A stretch of 55,284 nt of DNA from JAVBPB01 sp031549965 (lineage in GTDB: Bacteria > Bacillota > Clostridia > Lachnospirales > Lachnospiraceae). Positions within the stretch are counted from its first letter, which is position 1. Each line of letters begins with the position of its first letter. The notes beneath the pieces were generated by a model, which did not search any database, had not been told where the DNA came from, and saw only the letters and a program-made list of their open reading frames with translations. This document shows, one piece after another, positions 16,981 to 25,547 of the stretch. Location: assembly GCA_031549965.1 (NCBI GenBank), contig JAVBPB010000094.1, positions 1 through 55,284 on the forward strand, read 5' to 3'. A program made the translations under genes and the position numbers.

Positions 16981-17657
16981 TTTGCATTCTCCTTATTTTT
17001 AATATATTCGTCATAACCTTTTTTTCTTAATTTACATGCCGGACATTCCATACATCCGTCACCTACAATGCCATTGTAACATGTTAATGTTTCGTTCTTA
17101 ATTATATCAATACATGAAAGCTCATCTGCTAACGCCCAAGTCTGTGCCTTATTAAGCCACATTAAAGGTGTGTGAATAACAAAATTATAATCCATGGCAA
17201 GGCTTAATGTTACTTGTAAAGACTTTACAAAAATATCCCTGCAATCTGGATAACCTGAAAAGTCAGTTTCACATACACCAGTAATTATATTTCTTGCTCC
17301 CATTTGTTTAGCAACTACAGCTACAAAACTTAAAAATAAATGGTTTCTTCCCTCAACAAATGTATTAGGATAACTTCCTTCTGGCTGTTCACTATCCATA
17401 TCCATATCATGTCTGGTTAATGCATTAGGAGCTAATTGACCTAATAATTTTAAATCTAATATTTTATAATCAATGTTTTCTCTATCACATATAGCCTTTG
17501 CCACACTTAATTCTTTAACATGCTTCTGTCCATAATCAAACCCAATTGCAGATACCTGACTTCTTCCATATTGCTTAATTGCCCAGAATAAAAGTGTTGT
17601 ACTGTCTTGTCCTCCGCTTAAAACTACTACTGCCTTTTCTTTAGATTGCTCTAGCAT
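16977..17657 (-). CDS. queC: 7-cyano-7-deazaguanine synthase QueC
   Basis: QueC converts 7-carboxy-7-deazaguanine to preQ0 using ATP and ammonia. The product has the PP-loop SGGQDSTTLLFWA near the N-terminus and the zinc motif TCYNGIVGDGCMECPACKLR (four cysteines) at the C-terminus. Two adjacent ATGs follow a GGAGG site; the second (17657) is better spaced, giving 226 residues. It sits 10 bases after folE and overlaps queF. Confidence 0.96.
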   Translation of the reverse strand: MLEQSKEKAVVVLSGGQDSTTLLFWAIKQYGRSQVSAIGFDYGQKHVKELSVAKAICDRENIDYKILDLKLLGQLAPNALTRHDMDMDSEQPEGSYPNTFVEGRNHLFLSFVAVVAKQMGARNIITGVCETDFSGYPDCRDIFVKSLQVTLSLAMDYNFVIHTPLMWLNKAQTWALADELSCIDIIKNETLTCYNGIVGDGCMECPACKLRKKGYDEYIKNKENAK

Positions 17658-17670
17658 CATATATCCTCCA

Positions 17671-18270
17671 TTACATAAGTAAAAACTGATTCTTTAATTG
17701 ATTATCGGTTAAAAATCTGCCTTTTAAGGTTAATGTTTTGGTTTTAGTACCCACTTTAGCAATTCCTCTTGCTGTCATACATGAGTGTTCCCCTTCAATC
17801 ATAACTGCAATATCATTAGAACCTACAATTCTACTTAAAACATCACAGATATCCTCTCCGATTTTTTCCTGCAAACCAAGTCTTTTTCCAACCATATCAG
17901 CAATACGTGCTATTTTGCTAAGACCAATAACCTTATTTTTAGGTAAATAAGCTATACTTACCTTCATATTATACATTAAAGCCAAATGATGCTCACAATA
18001 GCTAAATATTGGTATATCCTTCATAACTACCATATCATCTGTAAATGTTACCACATCATCTTCAAAACATTTATCAAACATAACAGCAATTTCTTTATTT
18101 GTATACTGCATACCTTCTAGCATTTCACTAAACATACTAACAGCTCTTTTTGGTGTTTCTAATAATCCGTCACGATTAGGGTCATCACCAAATAAAGAAA
18201 TTAATTCCTTTATTAATTCTCTTGCTCTTTCCTCACCTTTTGCATCCCATATGGTATGTTTTTTTTCCAT
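17671..18270 (-). CDS. folE: GTP cyclohydrolase I
   Basis: FolE opens GTP to 7,8-dihydroneopterin triphosphate, the common start of folate and queuosine synthesis; here it supplies QueD. The product has the zinc ligands in SYCEHHLALM and the C-terminal EGEHSCMTARGI motif, plus DMVGKRLGLQE. ATG 18270 (199 residues) is two bases past the queE stop and has AAAGAGGCG in front; an ATG six codons upstream would overlap queE. Placement among que genes makes a queuosine role likely, though folate cannot be excluded. Confidence 0.95.
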   Translation of the reverse strand: MEKKHTIWDAKGEERARELIKELISLFGDDPNRDGLLETPKRAVSMFSEMLEGMQYTNKEIAVMFDKCFEDDVVTFTDDMVVMKDIPIFSYCEHHLALMYNMKVSIAYLPKNKVIGLSKIARIADMVGKRLGLQEKIGEDICDVLSRIVGSNDIAVMIEGEHSCMTARGIAKVGTKTKTLTLKGRFLTDNQLKNQFLLM

Positions 18271-18271
18271 C

Positions 18272-18913
18272 TTAAACGCCTCTTTCATCTTTATCCCAAA
18301 TAATTTTATGAAGCTGTACTTGAAGCCTCACATTATTTAAATGATTATCTTTCAAAAAATCAACAATTTCGGTTAAATCTATCTCTCCAAATACAGGACT
18401 TACAAATATTTGAGCTTTAATTTTTTTACTTAATATTTTTACTTTTTCTAAATCATAATTATCTTTAACTACAAATTTAACAACATCCGTATTTCTTAAT
18501 ATATTAAAATTTTGCACGAACATATTTTCTTCCATGCCACTTCCCGGACATTTATAATCAACTATATAGCAGACTAAATTAAAACGGTTAATGTAATTTG
18601 TTAAATCAATTGATCCGTTTGTTTCAATACTTACATTATATCCTTCTTTAAACAAAACCTCTATTAAATCGCAAACTTCCTCTTTATTATATAAAGGCTC
18701 TCCACCTGTTAATGTAACATTTTTAATCTTTTGATCCAACTTTTCCAAAATCATTGGTATGGTCATATCCGCACCATTATTAGAATCTAGTGCATATGTT
18801 GTATCACAATAACTGCATCTTAAGTTACATCCAGAAAGCCTTATAAAATTAGCAATTAAACCCATTCTAGGTCCTTCACCATCTATACTTTGAAATATTT
18901 CAATAACCTTCAT
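18272..18913 (-). CDS. queE: 7-carboxy-7-deazaguanine synthase (radical SAM) QueE
   Basis: QueE contracts the ring of 6-carboxytetrahydropterin to 7-carboxy-7-deazaguanine. The 213-residue product begins with SIDGEGPRMGLIANFIRLSGC and has the radical SAM cysteines in GCNLRCSYCDTTYA (CX3CX2C, around residues 30-37), then TLTGGEP. The length fits small QueE forms. It is four bases from the queD stop and its ribosome site is weak, suggesting coupled translation. Confidence 0.95.
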   Translation of the reverse strand: MKVIEIFQSIDGEGPRMGLIANFIRLSGCNLRCSYCDTTYALDSNNGADMTIPMILEKLDQKIKNVTLTGGEPLYNKEEVCDLIEVLFKEGYNVSIETNGSIDLTNYINRFNLVCYIVDYKCPGSGMEENMFVQNFNILRNTDVVKFVVKDNYDLEKVKILSKKIKAQIFVSPVFGEIDLTEIVDFLKDNHLNNVRLQVQLHKIIWDKDERGV

Positions 18914-18917
18914 TTTA

Positions 18918-19367
18918 TCACGCTTTATACCTTACTGAATTATTTGGTGTTTCATATATTCTTACATATCCAACTCTTATATTGTTGGGATTATCTAAAT
19001 TTTTAAATATTTCGGTTAGTTTTTCATAGAAATATTTTGACAGGTTTTCTGCTGTAGTTCTAAAAGGTAATTCAATTACTTTAAATTCCATATTCTTACA
19101 AGCCTCAATAAATTGCTTTTCTTCACTCGTTTGAGGTTCTTCTAATAACAAAGAATGGTCATACTCATCTATTAACCCTTTTATTAATTTCTTAACATCT
19201 GAAAAATCTGACATCATGCCAGTTTTTGCTCCATCAGTGTATAAAATATCTGATTCAATGCAATATTCAATATCCCATCTATGTCCATGTAAATTCCTGC
19301 ATTTTCCGTCATGTCCTCTTAGGTAATGTGCAGAATCAAAACTTTCCTTGCCTATTAATTCATACAT
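18918..19367 (-). CDS. queD: 6-carboxy-5,6,7,8-tetrahydropterin synthase QueD
   Basis: QueD converts dihydroneopterin triphosphate to 6-carboxytetrahydropterin. Zinc ligands are visible in ESFDSAHYL and CRNLHGHRW, the latter also holding the catalytic Cys. ATG 19367 gives 149 residues and is preceded by AAGGAG at nine bases; the frame is open upstream into the terminator, which cannot be coding. It is the first gene of the operon, directly behind the preQ1 leader. Confidence 0.95.
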   Translation of the reverse strand: MYELIGKESFDSAHYLRGHDGKCRNLHGHRWDIEYCIESDILYTDGAKTGMMSDFSDVKKLIKGLIDEYDHSLLLEEPQTSEEKQFIEACKNMEFKVIELPFRTTAENLSKYFYEKLTEIFKNLDNPNNIRVGYVRIYETPNNSVRYKA

Positions 19368-19390
19368 TTTTATCAAACTCCTTGTATTAA

Positions 19391-19431
19391 AATAAAAAAA
19401 TAAAGAGACTATACCCACCTGTATAGCCTCT
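19391..19431 (-). terminator. Leader terminator of the queuosine operon
   Basis: AGAGGCTATAC (19431-19421) pairs with GTATAGTCTCT (19414-19404) with one G-U pair, followed by TTATTTTTTTATT. It lies between the aptamer and queD, so it is the expression platform of the riboswitch. Confidence 0.85.
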
Positions 19432-19468
19432 AAACGCACTTGAATAAGCAGTGCAAAGCACTACTTAT

Positions 19469-19507
19469 CCTAGTTTTGTTTATAGACAGGATGGTTTCGA
19501 ACTGTCT
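19469..19507 (-). ncRNA. preQ1-I-type riboswitch aptamer
   Basis: On the minus strand GACAG pairs with CTGTC around a loop starting TTC and ending CCATC; it is followed by the A-rich tail ATAAACAAAACTAGG. This hairpin plus A-rich pseudoknot tail ending in CTA matches the class I preQ1 layout. Position (ahead of queD-E-folE-C-F) agrees. Binding of preQ1 would favour the downstream terminator, shutting the operon off. An extra hairpin at 19442-19470 follows directly. Confidence 0.8.
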
Positions 19508-19550
19508 TAGTATTTATTTTTTATGTTCAAAAATTAACTTCACTTTTATT

Positions 19551-19578
19551 ATTATATCTAAAATCTATTTAATGTCAA
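19551..19578 (-). promoter_or_regulatory. Promoter of the queuosine operon
   Basis: Perfect -35 TTGACA (19578-19573) and perfect -10 TATAAT (19556-19551), 16 bases apart, on the minus strand. The -35 box overlaps the stop codon of the ligase gene. Transcription would start about 40 bases ahead of the preQ1 aptamer. Confidence 0.88.
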
Positions 19579-20534
19579 GAAATATTATTTTGGTTTTTAA
19601 TGATTCTAACACATTCCATTGGTAATTTATCCTCTCTGATTCCTCTAAACACCGGTTGTCTAAGTCCTCCCTCAGGTGTTCTTTCCATGTATTGCACGCA
19701 ACAAACAAAATCAGGCTCTAACCAAACCACCTGACAAAAATCAGGAAAATTAACATAATATTTATTTTTATCTACTCTTTTACCTCCTGAAATTAACAAG
19801 AAATCATGATGAGAAACTCCCATTGCAACATGACTTTGATATATAAATCTGTCTTTATCATACTGTCCTAATATTACACTTACATAATTTTTCTCTTTAA
19901 AATAAAAGCCACAGATTACAAAATCTTCATCCAATAATGCTTTCATCTTAACCCAGTCTTTTGTCCGTTTCCCTGTATAATATTTGCTAACTTTTTTCTT
20001 ACCAACAATACCCTCAAGATTCTTTTCTTTTGCTAAATTAAAAAGCATAATTCCATTCTTTTCTATAAATCTTGAAACTGCCAGAGTACCATTTTCTTTT
20101 ACTACATCAGATAATATTGATTTTCGTTCTAATAAAGGCAAATCTGTAATTTGCTTGTCCTCATAGTATAAAATGTCAAATGCAGTGAAACATACTGGGA
20201 GCTTATTTGCCATTAATTCAATCTTTAATGGATTAGACATTAAACTTCTTCTTTGTAATTCAAAAAAATCAGGCACACCTTCTTTAAGAAGAACCAATTC
20301 CCCATCAAGTATACAACGGCACTTTACCTGCTTATAAATACTTTTAAGTTCAGGATAAGTTGAATTTAATCTTTTATTTCTTTTATTTAAAAGCTCCATA
20401 CCATCTTCACACAAATATGCCAAGCATCTAATTCCATCTAATTTAAGTTCATAAATGTATTCCTCTGAATCAAATGGCTTTATATTTTGACTTATAAGCA
20501 TAGGGGTTATATTCTTACTCTCAAATATGTCCAT
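19575..20534 (-). CDS. ATP-dependent DNA ligase (LigD ligase type) of NHEJ
   Basis: The 319-residue protein is an ATP-dependent DNA ligase with an adenylation domain (motif I YELKLDGIRCLAY, with the AMP-binding Lys near residue 30) and a C-terminal OB-fold domain. Motif IV-like LEGIVGKK and motif V-like KTKDWVKMKA-type sequence (RTKDWVKMKALLDE) are visible. The primase and nuclease domains of full LigD are absent. With the Ku gene 28 bases upstream it forms a two-gene non-homologous end-joining unit that repairs double-strand breaks. Confidence 0.93.
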   Translation of the reverse strand: MDIFESKNITPMLISQNIKPFDSEEYIYELKLDGIRCLAYLCEDGMELLNKRNKRLNSTYPELKSIYKQVKCRCILDGELVLLKEGVPDFFELQRRSLMSNPLKIELMANKLPVCFTAFDILYYEDKQITDLPLLERKSILSDVVKENGTLAVSRFIEKNGIMLFNLAKEKNLEGIVGKKKVSKYYTGKRTKDWVKMKALLDEDFVICGFYFKEKNYVSVILGQYDKDRFIYQSHVAMGVSHHDFLLISGGKRVDKNKYYVNFPDFCQVVWLEPDFVCCVQYMERTPEGGLRQPVFRGIREDKLPMECVRIIKNQNNIS

Positions 20535-20562
20535 TTATGCCTCAACTTTCCCATTAATATCA

Positions 20563-21321
20563 CTATCCAACATTTTTTTGTTCTATACTCTTTTTCAAAG
20601 CCTCCATTAAATCAATTACATTACCCTTTGGCTCAGAAATTGGAGTCACAATTTCCTTACCTGCAATCTTTTCTTTTATTAATTCCTTTAATCGGGACTG
20701 ATATTCATCCTTATACATATCTGGTTCAAAAGGTTTAACCATAGATTGTATCAATGTTTTAGCCATTGTAAGTTCAGATTCATTAATCTGTACTTTAGAA
20801 TAATTCTTAGGTAAATCCTTAATCTCTTCTTCATAAAACATAGTTTGAACAAGAATCCCTTCTTCACGAGGAATCAAAGCAATTAGAGTATCCTTGGTTC
20901 CTAAAACAGTTTTGGCAATTGCAATCTTTTGTTCATCCATCATAGCCTTACGAAGCAGTTCAAAAGCTTTCTCACCACCAAGCTCCGGTACCGCATGATA
21001 AGTCTTTTCATAATAAACAGGACTTATTTGATTTAAATTTGCAAAATGAAGAATCTGCATAGTTTTGTCTTTCTCAGTTTTAATTTTCTCAATATCCTCA
21101 TCAGCAACAACTACATATTGGTTTTTATCATATTCAAATCCTCTTACAATATCTCCTGAATGTACCTCTTCACCACAATTACCACATATCTTTTTATAAC
21201 GTATCCGTTCATGATCCTCTTTGTGTAATTGATTAAAATGAATATCAATATCTGTAGTTGCCGTATGAAGTGCTACTGGAATATGCACCAGACCAAAGGA
21301 AATAGCACTTTTTGTCGCCAT
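20563..21321 (-). CDS. ku: Non-homologous end joining protein Ku
   Basis: Bacterial Ku is a homodimeric ring that binds DNA ends and recruits the LigD-type ligase. The 252-residue product opens SAISFGLVHIPVALHTAT, contains the family's LHKEDHERIRYKKICGNCG segment and EKTYHAVPE, and ends with a lysine-rich C-terminus after the LKELIKEKIAGKE helix. CXXC at 47-50 is unusual for some Ku proteins but common in clostridial ones as far as I recall. AGCAGGTG precedes the ATG. The ligase gene follows in the same unit. Confidence 0.95.
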   Translation of the reverse strand: MATKSAISFGLVHIPVALHTATTDIDIHFNQLHKEDHERIRYKKICGNCGEEVHSGDIVRGFEYDKNQYVVVADEDIEKIKTEKDKTMQILHFANLNQISPVYYEKTYHAVPELGGEKAFELLRKAMMDEQKIAIAKTVLGTKDTLIALIPREEGILVQTMFYEEEIKDLPKNYSKVQINESELTMAKTLIQSMVKPFEPDMYKDEYQSRLKELIKEKIAGKEIVTPISEPKGNVIDLMEALKKSIEQKNVG

Positions 21322-21465
21322 AAAATCACCTGCTTTTTTATTATAGTATCTCAGGTGTTATGAAAATTATACACTTTGTCAATTAATTAATCTAAATTTT
21401 ATAAGAGTATTAATTCTTAATTATTATCTATTGAAATTATGCTTTCACCCTTAAATTAAAGGAAA

Positions 21466-21511
21466 TATTCGGTATTAAATTAATATATTTTAAGATTTAA
21501 CACCGAATATA
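21466..21511 (-). repeat. 16-base-arm palindrome after the GH31 gene
   Basis: ATATTCGGTATTAAAT (21466-21481) faces ATTTAACACCGAATAT (21496-21511), pairing along the whole arm with one wobble. It begins 8 bases past the GH31 stop and could end that transcript, though the T-run is poor (TTTCC). A related palindrome lies at 10660-10697. Confidence 0.65.
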
Positions 21512-21518
21512 TAGTTAT

Positions 21519-23879
21519 CTATGAAATTAAAATTTTACCATCATCTACAGGTAAAATAAACTCAATACCATTTTCACTTCTAATAAAACTTATATTATTA
21601 TCATTAAATTCCACTTTATTAACACATCTATCAGTATTAAGCACTATTTTAAAGCTTTCATAATTCTTATCATACCCTTTATGTTTAACATTAATATAAA
21701 TCTCTACATTATCCTTATCTTCCATAACAAATTCATATAAATTATAAATCCCATTCTGATAATCAAAGCTTTCAAAATCATCCACATAATGAAGGTATGA
21801 ACCGTTTCCGCAATAAAGGTCAAGAGTTAACTCCTTTATATCTTTTTCACCAATAAATCTTTGCTCTGGATAATTTGGTACAATGCTACCCTTTTTAATA
21901 TATATAGGGCATACATCAAGAGGAGCTTCTTTTAATAAATACTTTCCACCGATTATTACTTCTTTAGTCCAATAATCAACCCATTCGCCCTCTGGCAGAT
22001 ACACTTCCCTTACAGTTTTGCCCTGAGATAAAATTGGGGCAACCAAAATATTTTCTCCTACCAAAAATTCATCATTTAGGTCCATAGTATTAACATCTTT
22101 TTCATAATGAAGAACTAAAGGTCTCATTATAGGAAGACCTGTCTTTTCTCCCATATAAAACAAATCATAAAAATATGGCAATAATTTATATCTTAATTTA
22201 ATATATTTACGATTAATAATAAGTGTTTCTTCATCGTATGCCCAAGGCTCTTGATCCCTTGTATGCATACAGGAATGATTTCTAAATAAAGGTGTAAAAG
22301 CTCCAATTTGAATCCATCTTGATAATAATTCCTTTGAACAATCAAAACTAAATCCCCCAACATCAACACCAGCAAAGGACATACCACTTAATCCCAAATT
22401 AAGTAACATAGGAACAGCCATTCTTAAATGTTCCCAAAAGCTTTGATTATCTCCAGTCCACACAGTAGAATACTTTTGTGTACCAGCATAACAGGCTCTT
22501 GTAATTACAAATGGTCTTTTATTAGTATGTTTTTTTAATCCTTCATAAGTTGCCTTAGACATAAGATGACCATAAACATTATGTATCTCAGTATGATCGC
22601 CCCCTCTGCCTTCATTGTAGAAGTATACATCATCTGGAAGAGGCCCATTAAAGCTTGCTGGTTCATTCATATCATTCCAAATACCACTAACTCCATCCTC
22701 CAACAGAATCTTTTGATTATTTGCCCACCAGTTTCTAACAAGCTCATTAGAAAAATCCGGATAAACAGAATCTCCAGGCCATACTTGGTTTACATAAGTT
22801 ATTCCATCTTTATCTGTTGCAAAATATCCATTCTTAATCCCTTCATCAAAGATCTTATATCCTAATTCCTTTTTTACACCTGGATCAATTATAGTGACAA
22901 CCTTAAATCCATTCTCTTTTAACTCCTTTAAAGTTTTTTCAGGATTTGGAAATTTATCTTTACCCCATGTAAACACTTTAAATTCATCCATATAATCAAT
23001 ATCAAGATGAATTACATCACATGGTATATCTTCCTCTCTCATCTTCCTTGCAATCTCCCTAACTCTTGATTCTGGTGAATAAGACCATCTGCTTTGCTGA
23101 TAACCAAGTGTCCATAATTGGGGTATTGGAGTTTTTCCTGTAAGATATGTATATCCAGAAACTACCTCTTTCATATTTTCACCATAAATAAAATAATAAT
23201 CTAAATTTCCATTTTCAGAAGCAAAATAATAATATTTATCATTTTCCTTAGCCATATCAAAATAAGATTTAAAGGTATTATCAAAAAATATTCCAAATGT
23301 AAAGCACTCCCTTAAAGTTATAAAAAATGGAATGGATTTATAAAGAGACTTATAAGACTCAACATGTGGCTTTGGATCATCAATATTCCACATTTCATAT
23401 TCATAACCCCTTTTATTCAAGTGCCCTGTCCTATCACCTAATCCATAAAACTTTTCATCTCCAAAAATCTTTTTAACAACCTGAATTTTTCTATCTCCAA
23501 CAGACTCCATAATTGTATGCCCTTCTTCAATAGCTGCATTACCATACCCTCTTCTAACAAAAGGCTCTCTAGCCTTTTTATAATCCTCACATATAGAAAT
23601 TCCTTCTTTATTTAAAAAGTCTACTTTAAAATCATCATATACCCTTATAATCAATTCACCTGTACTAATTTCTAAACAATTATCAGTTTTTGTTACTTCA
23701 AATTCATTTTTAATTACTTCTAGCTTCTCAACAGCTCTGGAAAAATGATCATTATACCTAAATGGTGAAAATACATTAATAATTCCCGAAGTAATAACCT
23801 CAATTCTTCCCATTCTTTCCTCAAATGTAATCTCAACAACATTACAAACTACATCATATGATATCAATTTACCAAACAT
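21519..23879 (-). CDS. Glycoside hydrolase family 31 alpha-glucosidase
   Basis: The 786-residue cytoplasmic enzyme is a GH31 alpha-glucosidase. The catalytic nucleophile is the Asp in WNDMNEPASF (about residue 402) and the acid/base the Asp in TGDNQSFWEHLR (about 477); HLDIDYMDEF and RNHSCMHTRDQEPW are further family blocks. No signal peptide is present, so it acts on imported oligosaccharides. The substrate (maltose-type or isomaltose-type) cannot be fixed from sequence. It diverges from an AraC regulator at 24040, which probably controls it. GGAGAGG precedes the start. Confidence 0.93.
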   Translation of the reverse strand: MFGKLISYDVVCNVVEITFEERMGRIEVITSGIINVFSPFRYNDHFSRAVEKLEVIKNEFEVTKTDNCLEISTGELIIRVYDDFKVDFLNKEGISICEDYKKAREPFVRRGYGNAAIEEGHTIMESVGDRKIQVVKKIFGDEKFYGLGDRTGHLNKRGYEYEMWNIDDPKPHVESYKSLYKSIPFFITLRECFTFGIFFDNTFKSYFDMAKENDKYYYFASENGNLDYYFIYGENMKEVVSGYTYLTGKTPIPQLWTLGYQQSRWSYSPESRVREIARKMREEDIPCDVIHLDIDYMDEFKVFTWGKDKFPNPEKTLKELKENGFKVVTIIDPGVKKELGYKIFDEGIKNGYFATDKDGITYVNQVWPGDSVYPDFSNELVRNWWANNQKILLEDGVSGIWNDMNEPASFNGPLPDDVYFYNEGRGGDHTEIHNVYGHLMSKATYEGLKKHTNKRPFVITRACYAGTQKYSTVWTGDNQSFWEHLRMAVPMLLNLGLSGMSFAGVDVGGFSFDCSKELLSRWIQIGAFTPLFRNHSCMHTRDQEPWAYDEETLIINRKYIKLRYKLLPYFYDLFYMGEKTGLPIMRPLVLHYEKDVNTMDLNDEFLVGENILVAPILSQGKTVREVYLPEGEWVDYWTKEVIIGGKYLLKEAPLDVCPIYIKKGSIVPNYPEQRFIGEKDIKELTLDLYCGNGSYLHYVDDFESFDYQNGIYNLYEFVMEDKDNVEIYINVKHKGYDKNYESFKIVLNTDRCVNKVEFNDNNISFIRSENGIEFILPVDDGKILIS

Positions 23880-24039
23880 AGCAACCTCTCCTGTACTTCA
23901 TATTTTAGTATAAAAATTATTGATTTCCTAATAAATTAGGTCTATAATAGCATTATAGATACAATATAACAAAAAAACTTGCTCTATTTTAACATAAAAT
24001 AATATTATTTTTGCTATAATTAATATTTGGGAGGAATTT

Positions 24040-24912
24040 ATGAATTATATAGACTTTAAAGAAAAGCGAATTCACGGTACAGCTATGTTTCCACTTCATA
24101 TTTATTCTCATGAAGTTCCAATAACATATGAATCAGAATACCATCACTGGCATGAAGAAATAGAAATCCTTTATGTAGAGAGTGGTTCTTTAAAAATAAG
24201 TATTGATATGATTACTCATACCCTTAATACAGGAGAATTTATATTTGTAAACAGCGAAAAACTACATTCAGGTCACTCAATAAAAAATATAGATTCCATT
24301 CACCATGCCATAGTATTTAATCTAAACCTTTTAAACAGCTCTATATATGACCATTGTCAAAACAAATACATAGATCCCATATTAAACAAATCCCTCCTAT
24401 TTCCAACAATGGTTGATAATACCCATAAAATATATTCATCAATTGCAACATGTTTATTAAATATAATAAAAATTTATTCTACAAAAAATTCAGGATGGGA
24501 ATTATTCATTAAAGCTGATCTCCTAAAAATAATAGCACATTTAGCCGAAGAAAACTTATTTATAAAAAAAGATAACAGCGAGCATTCAGACAAAAACTAC
24601 AAAATAGAACTTATCAAAAAAACCCTCAATTACATTCACTCCAACTACCAAAACAAAATATACAACGAAGACCTTGCAACCCACATAAACATGAATGCTT
24701 CATACTTTTGCCGTTTCTTCAAAGGAATAATAGGAAAAACCCCCGTTGACTACATTAACTATTACCGGATCGAACAAGCAGCAAAATTATTACAAACTAC
24801 CGACAAAAAAATAATGGAAATATGCTTCCAAGTAGGTTTTGACAACTTCAGCTACTTCATAAAAAAATTCAAAGAATACAAAGGCTGTACACCAAATCAC
24901 TACCGAAGTTAA
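24040..24912 (+). CDS. AraC family transcriptional regulator
   Basis: The 290-residue protein has an N-terminal cupin-like sensor domain (about 20-150, with HHWHEEIEILYVESGSL and VNSEKLHSG) and a C-terminal double helix-turn-helix (about 190-290) with NYIHSNYQNKIYNEDLA, the FCRFFKGIIGKTPVDYIN segment and GFDNFSYFIKKFKEYKGCTP. The divergent 160-base intergenic region with the GH31 gene suggests that it regulates that gene in response to a sugar. GGGAGG ribosome site is clear. Confidence 0.93.
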   Translation: MNYIDFKEKRIHGTAMFPLHIYSHEVPITYESEYHHWHEEIEILYVESGSLKISIDMITHTLNTGEFIFVNSEKLHSGHSIKNIDSIHHAIVFNLNLLNSSIYDHCQNKYIDPILNKSLLFPTMVDNTHKIYSSIATCLLNIIKIYSTKNSGWELFIKADLLKIIAHLAEENLFIKKDNSEHSDKNYKIELIKKTLNYIHSNYQNKIYNEDLATHINMNASYFCRFFKGIIGKTPVDYINYYRIEQAAKLLQTTDKKIMEICFQVGFDNFSYFIKKFKEYKGCTPNHYRS

Positions 24913-24965
24913 AATTTTAAATCCCCGCTTTAGCTCAAAAACTAAATCATCTAAGAATGTGAATT

Positions 24966-25061
24966 ATTAGACTTTGAAAAGTCATAAGTGTAACGGAGAT
25001 GAGACTATGGTTTTTAATGGACTCATGGAGTGTTTGTACTTCTGAATTTTCAAAGTCTAAT
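24966..25061. repeat. 96-base nested palindrome with GGAG/GGAG internal loop
   Basis: ATTAGACTTTGAAAA (24966-24980) is exactly reverse-complementary to 25047-25061. Inside, AAGT..AAC (24986-24994) can pair with GTT..ACTT (25032-25041), then GGAG (24995-24998) faces GGAG (25027-25030), and ATGAG (24999-25003) pairs with CTCAT (25022-25026). It lies between the convergent araC and blaI genes. No coding frame or T-run fits. It may be a miniature element or structured RNA; I cannot name it. Confidence 0.6.
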
Positions 25062-25134
25062 ATTTACCTATTGGGGTTAGAAAACTTTAAAAACAAAGCG
25101 TCACTCGCAAATACTTAAAACTAAAAAATTAAAA

Positions 25135-25524
25135 TCACCCCATCCTGTTCTTCACAATTAAACTCTCCTGTTCATTAATAATCTTTTGAAGCTCCATTAA
25201 TTCCGTCTGTGTCAATTGAATCTCCTTTAAATATTCCTTAAAAAAATTAGAAAGAGAGCCTTGAAACAACTTATCCAGTAAAAATTTCACCTCAATATTT
25301 TGAACCTGTGATTTACTTATTTTAGATTTACAAATAAACCCAGGATCAATTCTTGCCACTGCACCCTTATCAATCAATCGACTAATAACAGTGTACGTAG
25401 TATTCTTTTCCCATCCAACATACTCCTTTACAATCTTAGCAATATCTTTAGCGGGTACCTCTTCATTCGACCAAATCATTTCCATTACATTTAATTCACC
25501 TTCATGTAGTCTTATTGAATCCAT
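25135..25524 (-). CDS. BlaI/MecI/CopY family repressor
   Basis: The 129-residue protein is a winged-helix repressor: LHEGELNVMEMIWSNEEVPAKDIA and WEKNTTYTVISRLIDKGAVAR form the DNA-binding part (residues 3-75, quoted in pieces), and the C-terminal helices dimerise. ATG 25524 follows AAGGAGAAG. Classical partners (BlaR1 sensor, beta-lactamase, copper ATPase) are not adjacent, so this is an orphan repressor; two operator-like palindromes in its own promoter show that it controls itself. Confidence 0.9.
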   Translation of the reverse strand: MDSIRLHEGELNVMEMIWSNEEVPAKDIAKIVKEYVGWEKNTTYTVISRLIDKGAVARIDPGFICKSKISKSQVQNIEVKFLLDKLFQGSLSNFFKEYLKEIQLTQTELMELQKIINEQESLIVKNRMG

Positions 25525-25547
25525 TATCTTCTCCTTATAGACAAATT

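Noticed and set aside
24913..25134. Simple bidirectional terminator for araC and blaI
   Set aside because: The outer arms are 66 bases apart and lack flanking T-runs, so the element was reported as a palindromic repeat.
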